A DNA stretch of 64,000 nucleotides, taken from Chitinophaga vietnamensis (lineage in GTDB: Bacteria; Bacteroidota; Bacteroidia; Chitinophagales; Chitinophagaceae). Below the pieces are notes generated by a model, which saw only the letters and a list, made by a program, of their open reading frames with translations, had not been told where the DNA came from and ran no database searches. The DNA lies in NCBI RefSeq assembly GCF_902167635.1, contig NZ_CABHMS010000002.1:868001-932000 (forward strand). Reading direction: 5' to 3'. Both the position numbers and the translations under genes were made by a program. Below are positions 32,701 to 41,700 of this stretch, piece after piece; position 1 is the first letter of the stretch; every line of letters starts with the position of its first letter.

Positions 32701-35700
32701 CGTGGCGCTCACCCTGAAAGGCGGCGCCTCCACCAGCTTTACCTTCACAGGCAATAACAGCGCAACGCTCAATATTGCCGACGATGATAATATAGCAGCT
32801 AACCAGGTAGTGAGCGTAGCGAAAGCCGCCGATGCCGTGAAACCTTCCACCAATGGCGCTTTCACGATCAGTCTCCCGGCTGGTTATACCAGCAGCGTAG
32901 CGGTTACGGTAACCTATACCGTATCTGGTACGGCCACCGCAGGTACCGACTATGCTACCCTGAGTGGCACTGTGGTGATCCCTGCCGGCCAGAACAGCGT
33001 GAACGTACCGGTAACGCTGTTGCCTAATCCAACGATCAAACCGGATCAAACGGTGATCATGGCCCTTACCGGCGGTACTGCTCCAGGTTTCGGCGCGTTT
33101 ACGCCCAGCACTACGGAGAGCAGCGCTACCGTAGTGATCAGAGATCCCAATAATATACCAGCTAATAAAGTACTGAGCATCACTAAAACCGCCGATGCCG
33201 CAGAACCGGCCACCAATGGCAGCTTCAGCATCAGTCTGCCCACAGGTGTTACCTACTCGCAGGATATCACCGTGAACTATACCATAGGCGGCACGGCTAC
33301 TAACGGTACCGACTATACGGCATTGAGCGGCGTCATCACCATCCCTGCCGGCCAGAACAGCGTGGCATTGCCGGTGAATGTGATCGACGACAAGATCATC
33401 GAAGGCGATGAAACCGTGGTGGCAACACTCGTAGGCGGCAGCTCCGCCAACTTCGGCGCATTCAGCCCCGGCAGCAATGGAACCGCCACCCTCACCATTG
33501 CCGATGACGATAACACGCCTGCCAACCAGGTACTGAACATCACTAAAACCGCCGATGCGGCGGAACCGGCTACCAACGGCGCTTTCAGCATCAGTTTACC
33601 TGCCGGTATCACCGCTGCGCAGGATATCCAGGTGAGCTATACCCTTGCCGGTACTGCTACCCCGGGGAAAGATTATAGTACCCTGTCAGGATCAGTGATC
33701 ATCCCGGCCGGTCAAAATAGTGTATCCGTTCCCGTGATAGTGATCGACGACAAGATCATTGAACCGGTGGAAACCGTGATTGCTACCATCACGGGTGGTA
33801 CCGCTGGCAGCTTCAGCTTCAGCGCCGGTACGGCCACGGCTACCGTGAATATTGCCGATGACGATAATACCGCCGCCAATAAAGCGCTGAGCATTACCAA
33901 AACTGTCGATGCCGCAGAACCGGCTACCAATGGCGCTTTCAGCATCAGCCTGCCCGCTGGCATTACGGCCGCTGAAGATGTGACCGTGAGTTACACTGTA
34001 GCGGGCACCGCTACACCGGGTGCAGACTATACCACCCTCTCCGGTACTGCCGTGATCCCTGCCGGACAAAACAGTATATCCGTTCCCGTTAACGTGATCG
34101 ATGACAAGATCATCGAAAATACCGAAACAGTGGTCGTTACGCTGACAGGCGGTACCACTGCCAGTCTGGGCAATTTTACTGCCGGTGCAGCGAACACCGC
34201 TACCGTAAATATTGCAGATGATGACAACACCGCCGCCAATGAAATGATCAGTATCACCAAAGTGAAAGATGCGGCAGAACCGTCCACCAATGGCGCCTTC
34301 CTGGTAAGTTTGCCCGCAGGTATCACCGTGGCGGAAGCCGTAACGGTGAACTATACCATCAGCGGCACTGCCACTAACGGTGTCGACTATACTACGCTCA
34401 GCGGTAGCGTAGTGATCCCGGCAGGACAGAACAGTGTCAATATCCCGGTGAATGTGATCGCTGATAATATTGTAGAGGGAGATGAAACCGTGGTGCTTAC
34501 CGTAACCGGTGGCACTTCTGCCAGCTTTACCTTCACACCGGACGCCGTGAATAAATCCGCGACGGTGATCATTGCAGATAATTCCAATACCGCTGCCAAT
34601 AAAGTGCTGAGTATCACCAAAACGGCCGATGCCGCGGAACCCGCTACCAATGGCGCCTTCCTGGTAAGCTTGCCCGCCGGCGTTACCTTCAGCGAGGCCA
34701 TAACCGCTACCTATACTGTGAACGGCACGGCTACTAACGGTGTGGACTACACGACCCTCAGCGGCAGCGTGGTGATCCCCGCTGGCCAGAACAGCGCGAG
34801 CATCCCGCTGAATGTGATCGACGACAAGATCATCGAAGGCAACGAAACAGTGGTGTTAACGCTCACAGGCGGCAGCTCCGCCAGCTTCGGTGCGCTCAGC
34901 GCCAGCACTACACAAGGTAGCGCTACTGCCAATATTGCGGACGACGATAACACCGCTGCTAATAAAACTTTGTCTATTTACGAAACGGCCAATGCCGCCG
35001 AACCAGCTACCAATGGCGCATTCACCCTGCAATTGCCTGCTGGCGTCACGGCCGCCGAAAATATCACCGCTACCTATACCATCGCCGGTACCGCTACTAA
35101 CGGGGTAGACTATACGACCCTGAGCGGCGCCGTGGTGATCCCTGCCGGCCAGAACAGCGTGATCATCCCGGTAAATGTGATCGACGACAAGATCATCGAA
35201 AACACAGAAACCGTGATCGCTACACTGACTGCCGGTACTTCAACTTCCTTCAGCTTCACCGCTGATGCGGCGCATCAAAATGCTACCGTTACGATAGCGG
35301 ACGATGATAACGTAGCGGCCAATAAAATACTGAGCGCCACCGCGATAGCCGATGCCGCAGAACCAGCCACCAATGGTGCTTTCCGCATCGCATTGCCTGC
35401 TGGTATCACCAGCTCGGAAGATGTGAGCGTTACCTACGCGGTCAGCGGTACCGCCACTAACGGGGTGGACTATACGACCCTCAGCGGCACGGTAACCATC
35501 CCGGCCGGACAAAACAGTGTATCCGTTCCCGTAATTGTGATCGACGACAAGATCATTGAAGGCGCCGAAACCGTGATCATGACCCTAACAGGCGGCGCTT
35601 CCGCCAGCTTTGGTTTCGCCGTTAACAGCACGCCTGCCACGGTGAACATCGCTGATGACGATAACAATACCACCAACAGAACACTGCGCATCGCTAAAAC

Positions 35701-38700
35701 GGCCGATGCCGCAGAACCGGCCACAGATGGTAATTTCCGCATTACGCTGCCAGCCGGTATCACTGCCGCCAACGATATCACCATTAATTATACCATAGAC
35801 CCGGCCAGCACAGCCACCAGTGGAGCGGACTACCAGCCGATCACCAGCAATATTATCATCCCTGCCGGTCAGAATGGTGTGAACGTACCGGTGCACGTGA
35901 TCGACGACAATATCATCGAACCCACCGAAACCGTGATCATGCATATCAGCGGCGGCAACGATGCCTTGTTCGCTTATACTGCCGATGCCACCAGTGCGGC
36001 CGCCACGGTAAATATCTACGACAATGACTTTGGCCCCAACAGCAATGTAGTGCTGGTTACCAAAGTATCCGATGCCGTAGAAGGCGGCGTGCATGGCCAA
36101 TACAAAATATCCTTGCAGCCGGGCGTAACCGCTTCGGAAGATGTTACCATTCATTATACGATGGGAGGTAGCGCTACTAACGGTGTCGACTATCCGCTGT
36201 TGAATGGTGTGGCTACCATTCCTGCCGGCTCCAACTTTGTGCTGATCGATCTCGCCGCAATAGATGATCAGCTGGTGGAAGGCCCTGAAACAGCCATCCT
36301 CACAATGACCAGCGCCGCGTCGCCCAGCTTTGCCTTCACCATAGCGCCGGGCTTTGCATCGGCTACCGTGAACATCATTGACGTAAATGCCGCTGCCAGC
36401 ACACCTATCAGCATTGTGCCTGCCGGCGATGCCGCCGAACCGGCCACCAATGGCAAGTTCACCATCAAACTCAATGGCGCTGCCTCCAGCTATGATATCA
36501 CGGTAGGGTATAGCCTCGCCGGTACTGCCACCGCAGGCCTGGATTATTCCGTGCCCGCACAGGTGGTGATCCCGGCCGGACAAACCAGCGTAGATGTAAC
36601 GGCTACTGTGATCGACGACAAGATCATCGAAGGCACAGAAACCATACAGATGACAATCGTTTCAGGCAGTGCCATAGATGCGTCAGGCAATACCTATATC
36701 TTCCCGGCTGATCCGGCCGCCAACCAGGCTTCGATCAATATCCTGGATGATGACAACGTGGCGGCTAACCGTACCCTGAGCGTACAGAAAGTGAAAGATG
36801 CCGCCGAACCCAATACCAACGGCGCTTATATGATCAGTCTGCCCACCGGCTACACAGCGGCTACCGATATCACGGTCAATTACGCTATGAGCGGTACCGC
36901 CACCCGGAATGCGGATTACACGATTGCCAATGCCGTTACCATCCCCGCAGGTCAGAACAGTGTACAATTGCCATTGAACGTGCTCGACGACAAGATCATC
37001 GAACTCACGGAAACGGCTATACTCACCATCACCAATGGTACTGACGTAGCCGCCAACCCTTATACGCCTGGCGCGCCTGGCAGCGCTACGGTGAATATCG
37101 CTGATGATGACGCCACAGCGGCCAATCTGCAGGTATCTGTTACTAAAACAACAGATGCGGCGGAACCAGCCGCCAATGGCCTCTTTACCTTCAGTTTGCC
37201 TGCCGGCGTAACCGTAGTGGAACCTGTTACCGTGAACTACACCGTTAGCGGCACCGCTACGCCAGGTGCAGATTACACGGCCCTCAGCGGCACAGTGGTA
37301 ATCCCCGCCGGACAAAATAGTGTAGGCGTGCCCGTGAGTGTGATCGACGACAAGATCATCGAAAGCACGGAAACCATTATTGCAACCGTGACAGGCGGCA
37401 CTTCTGCCAACTTCACCTTTGCACCCGGCGCGAACAAAACAGCGGTGATGACCCTGGCCGATGATGACAACACTGCCGCCAATCGCGTACTGAGCGTACA
37501 GAGAACCGCCGATGCCGCGGAACCGGCCACTAATGGCAGTTTCGAAGTGAGCCTACCCGCAGGTATTACCGCCGATGCGCCCATTACTTTCAGCTATACC
37601 CTCACCGGTACCGCTACGAGAGAGGTGGATTATACCGTGAACACCATCGTGCTGCCCGCCGGCCAAAACAGTGTGCCCGTTCCCGTGAATGTGATCGACG
37701 ACAAGATCATCGAAGGCACTGAAACGGTGATCATGACGCTTGGCGGCGGTACAGATACTTACAGTAATGCCTATACGTCCAATAGTGCGGCCACCGTCAA
37801 TATTGCCGACGACGACAGCACCGCTGCCAATAAGCAATTGACAATAACGAAAGTAAAAGATGCCGCAGAACCGGCTACCAATGGCGCTTTCAATATCAGT
37901 TTGCCCGCAGGTATCACCGCCGCCGATGACATTACGGTCAACTACAGCGTAAGCGGTACCGCTACTAACGGGGTAGACTACACGACCCTCAGCGGCACCG
38001 TTGTTCTACCCAGGAACCAGCAAAGCGTAAATGTTCCGGTGAATGTGATAGATGACAAGATCATTGAGGGAGATGAAACCGTGATCCTCACCTTGAACAG
38101 TGGCACATCTGCTGCCCTGGGCGCTTTCACGCCGGCAACAGGCGGTAACACGGCCACCCTCGTCATCGCCGATGATGATACCATCGCCGTGAACAGGTTA
38201 CTGGGCGTAACCCGCATAGCCAATGCAGCGGAACCCGCTACCAATGGATCTTTCAGTATCAGTCTGCCAGGTGGCGTTACCAGCGCAACAGATATCACCG
38301 TGAACTACACCATGAGCGGCGTGGCGATTAACGGTACCGACTATACGATGCTGAGCGGCGCCGTAGTGCTGCCTAAAGGCCAATCGTCCGTACCGGTAGT
38401 GGTCGCAGTAATAGATGATAAATTAATAGAAGGAGATGAGAGCGTGGTGCTCACCCTGAGCGGCGGCGCCTCCGGCGCGCTGACCTATGGCGTAGACCCC
38501 GCGCTCGGCAACAGCACATTGATCATTGCCGACGACGACAATATACCTGCCAACAAGGTGCTGAGCGTAGCCAAAGCTGCCGATGCCACAGAACCTAATA
38601 CCAATGGCGCTTTCACCATTTCATTGCCAACAGGCGTTGCCGCAGTGGAAAACGTGACGGTACAGTATACCATCAGTGGCACGGCCACTAACGGTGTTGA

Positions 38701-41700
38701 CTACACGACACTCAACGGTACCGCTGTGATCCCGGCCGGACAAAACAGCGTATCGGTTCCGGTGAATGTGATCGACGACAAGATCATTGAAGGCAATGAA
38801 ACCGTGATCATGACGCTCAATGGCGGAGCATCCGCCAGCTTCGGCAGCTTCACAGCCAGCGCCACTAATGGTATGGCAACGGTGAACATCGCGGACGATG
38901 ATAACGTAGCGGCCAACGAGCTGCTGTCCGTTACCCGCATTGCCAATGCGGCGGAACCGGCTGCCAATGGCGCTTACCGCATCAGCCTGCCGGCGGGCGT
39001 GACCGTTACCGAAGCCGTGACCCTACACTACAATATGAGTGGTACCGCTACCAACGGTGTTGACTATACGTTGTTAAATGGCACCGCTATTATTCCGGCC
39101 GGCCAGCAGAGCGTAATAGTAAACCTGAATGTAATCGACGACAAGATCATAGAAGGAGATGAAACGGCGATCCTGACCCTCAGCGGCGGCAATTCCGCTT
39201 CCTTCACCTTTGCGCCGGACGCTACCGCGGCCAGCGCCACCATCACCATCGCCGATGACGATAATACGATGCTGAATAAGACCCTGAGCATCACCAAAGT
39301 GACCGATGCCGCCGAACCGGCTACCAACGGCGCTTTCATGGTAAGCCTGCCAGCAGGGGTGACGGCCGTGGAACCAGTAACGGTTACTTACACGGTAACA
39401 GGCAGCGCTACCAGCGGCGTGGACTACCAGGCCCTGAGCGGTACGGTTACCATCCCGGCCAATCAACAAAGTGCGCTTATCCCGGTGATCGTGATCGATG
39501 ACAAGATCATTGAGCCTACCGAAACCGTGATCGCCACTATCACCAAGGCAACAGCGCCTACTCTCGGCGCCTTCAATGTAAGCAGCAACGTAAGTGCAGC
39601 TGTAGTGGATATCCTGGATGATGATAATGTAGCCGCTAATACCGTGATCAGCATCACCAAAACTGCCGATGCGGCGGAACCGGCCACCAATGGCGCCTTT
39701 ACCGTTAGTTTGCCAGCTGGCGTAACAGTAGGGCAAGATGTTACCGTGAGCTACACCATCAGCGGCACGGCTACTAACGGGGTCGACTATACTAAACTTA
39801 GCGGCACCCTTACCATCCCGGCTAACCAGAACAGCATACAGCTGCCGGTGCAGGTGATCGACGACAAGATCATCGAAGGACCGGAAACCGTGGTTGTGAC
39901 CCTTACCCAGGGCGTAGCAGATGGCCTGGCCACCTTCACGGTTAACAATACAGCGAATACCGCCACCGTGATCATTGCAGATGACGACGATGTAGCCGCC
40001 AACAAAGTGATCAGTATCGCGAAAGTATCCGATGCCGCGGAACCCAATACCAATGGCGCCTTCAGCGTAAGCCTGCCTGCCGGCTTCACGGCAACAGAAG
40101 ACGTTACCGTGAACTATACCATCGCCGGCACTGCTACTAACGGGGTGGACTATACGACCCTCAGCGGCAGCGTAGTTATCCCGGCGGGCCAGCACAGCGC
40201 CAGCATACCGGTAACCGTGATCGACGACAAGATCATCGAAGGCACGGAGACAGTTAGTTTGACCCTAAGGGGCGGCACTACCGCTACCTTGGGCAGCTTC
40301 ACCGCCAGCAGCACCCAGGCTACCGCTACGCTCAACATCGCCGACGATGATGATGTAGCTGTGAACAAAGTGATCAGCATCACCAAAACCGCCGATGCTG
40401 CGGAACCAGCCACCAATGGCGCCTTTACGGTAAGCTTGCCCGCAGGCGTTACCGCAACAGACGCCATTACCGTAAACTACACCGTCAGCGGTACGGCCAC
40501 TAACGGTGTCGACTACACGACCCTCAACGGCGCCGTAGTGATCCCGGCCGGCCAGCACAGCGTGCAGGTACCGGTAACCGTGATCGACGACAAGATCATC
40601 GAAGGCACAGAAACCGTGATCCTTACCGTCACCGGCGGTACGTCCGCCAACTTCGGCAACTTCACGGCCAGCGCGGCCAATAACACGGCCACGGTGAATA
40701 TCGCCGATGATGACGATGTAGCCGCTAACAAGCTGATATCCGTTACAAAAGTGAGCGATGCGGCAGAACCAGCCACCAACGGCGCTTACCGCGTCAGCTT
40801 ACCGGCAGGGGTAACCGTTACTGAAGACGTGACCGTTCATTATAATATGAGTGGCACCGCTTCTAACGGCGCCGACTACACGACACTGAATGGAACCGTG
40901 CTGATCCCCGCCGGCCAGAACAGCGTCACAGTAGACCTGAAGGTAATAGATGACAAGATCATAGAAGGAGATGAAACGGCGATCCTGACCATCAGCGCCG
41001 GTAGTTCTACTTCCTTTGCCTTCACCGCGGATGCCAGCGCCGCCAGCGCTACCATCACCATCGCAGATGATGATAATATCTCCCTGAATAAAACAATCAG
41101 CGTTACAAAAACTTCCGATGCGGCAGAACCGGCCACGAATGGCGCCTTCAGTGTAAGTCTGCCTGCTGGCATCACCGCAACAGAAGCCATTACCGTGAAC
41201 TATACCATCGCCGGCACTGCCACTAACGGTGTAGACTATACGACGCTCAATGGCACAGTCGTGATCCCTGCCGGACAAAACAGTGTAAGCGTGCCCGTGA
41301 ACGTGATCGACGACAAGATCATCGAAGGCACCGAAACAGTGATCCTCACGGTTACCGGCGGCACAAGCGCCAGCTTCGGCAGCTTCACGGCCAGCGCTGC
41401 CAGTGCCAGCGCTACTGTCAACATCGCCGATGATGACGACCTAGCTGCGAATATGATGATCAGCATCGCCAAAACCGCCGATGCCGCGGAACCCGCCACC
41501 AATGGCAGCTTCAGGGTAAGTCTGCCGGCAGGCATCATCGTAGCGAAGGATATTACAGTGAACTACGCCATCAGCGGCAGCGCCCTTGGCGGGAAAGACT
41601 ACCAGGCATTAACAGGCTCCGTGCTGATCCCCGCCGGCGCCAGCTATGCCGATATACCGGTAGTGGTGATCGATAACCTGATCGTGGATGGCACGCGCAC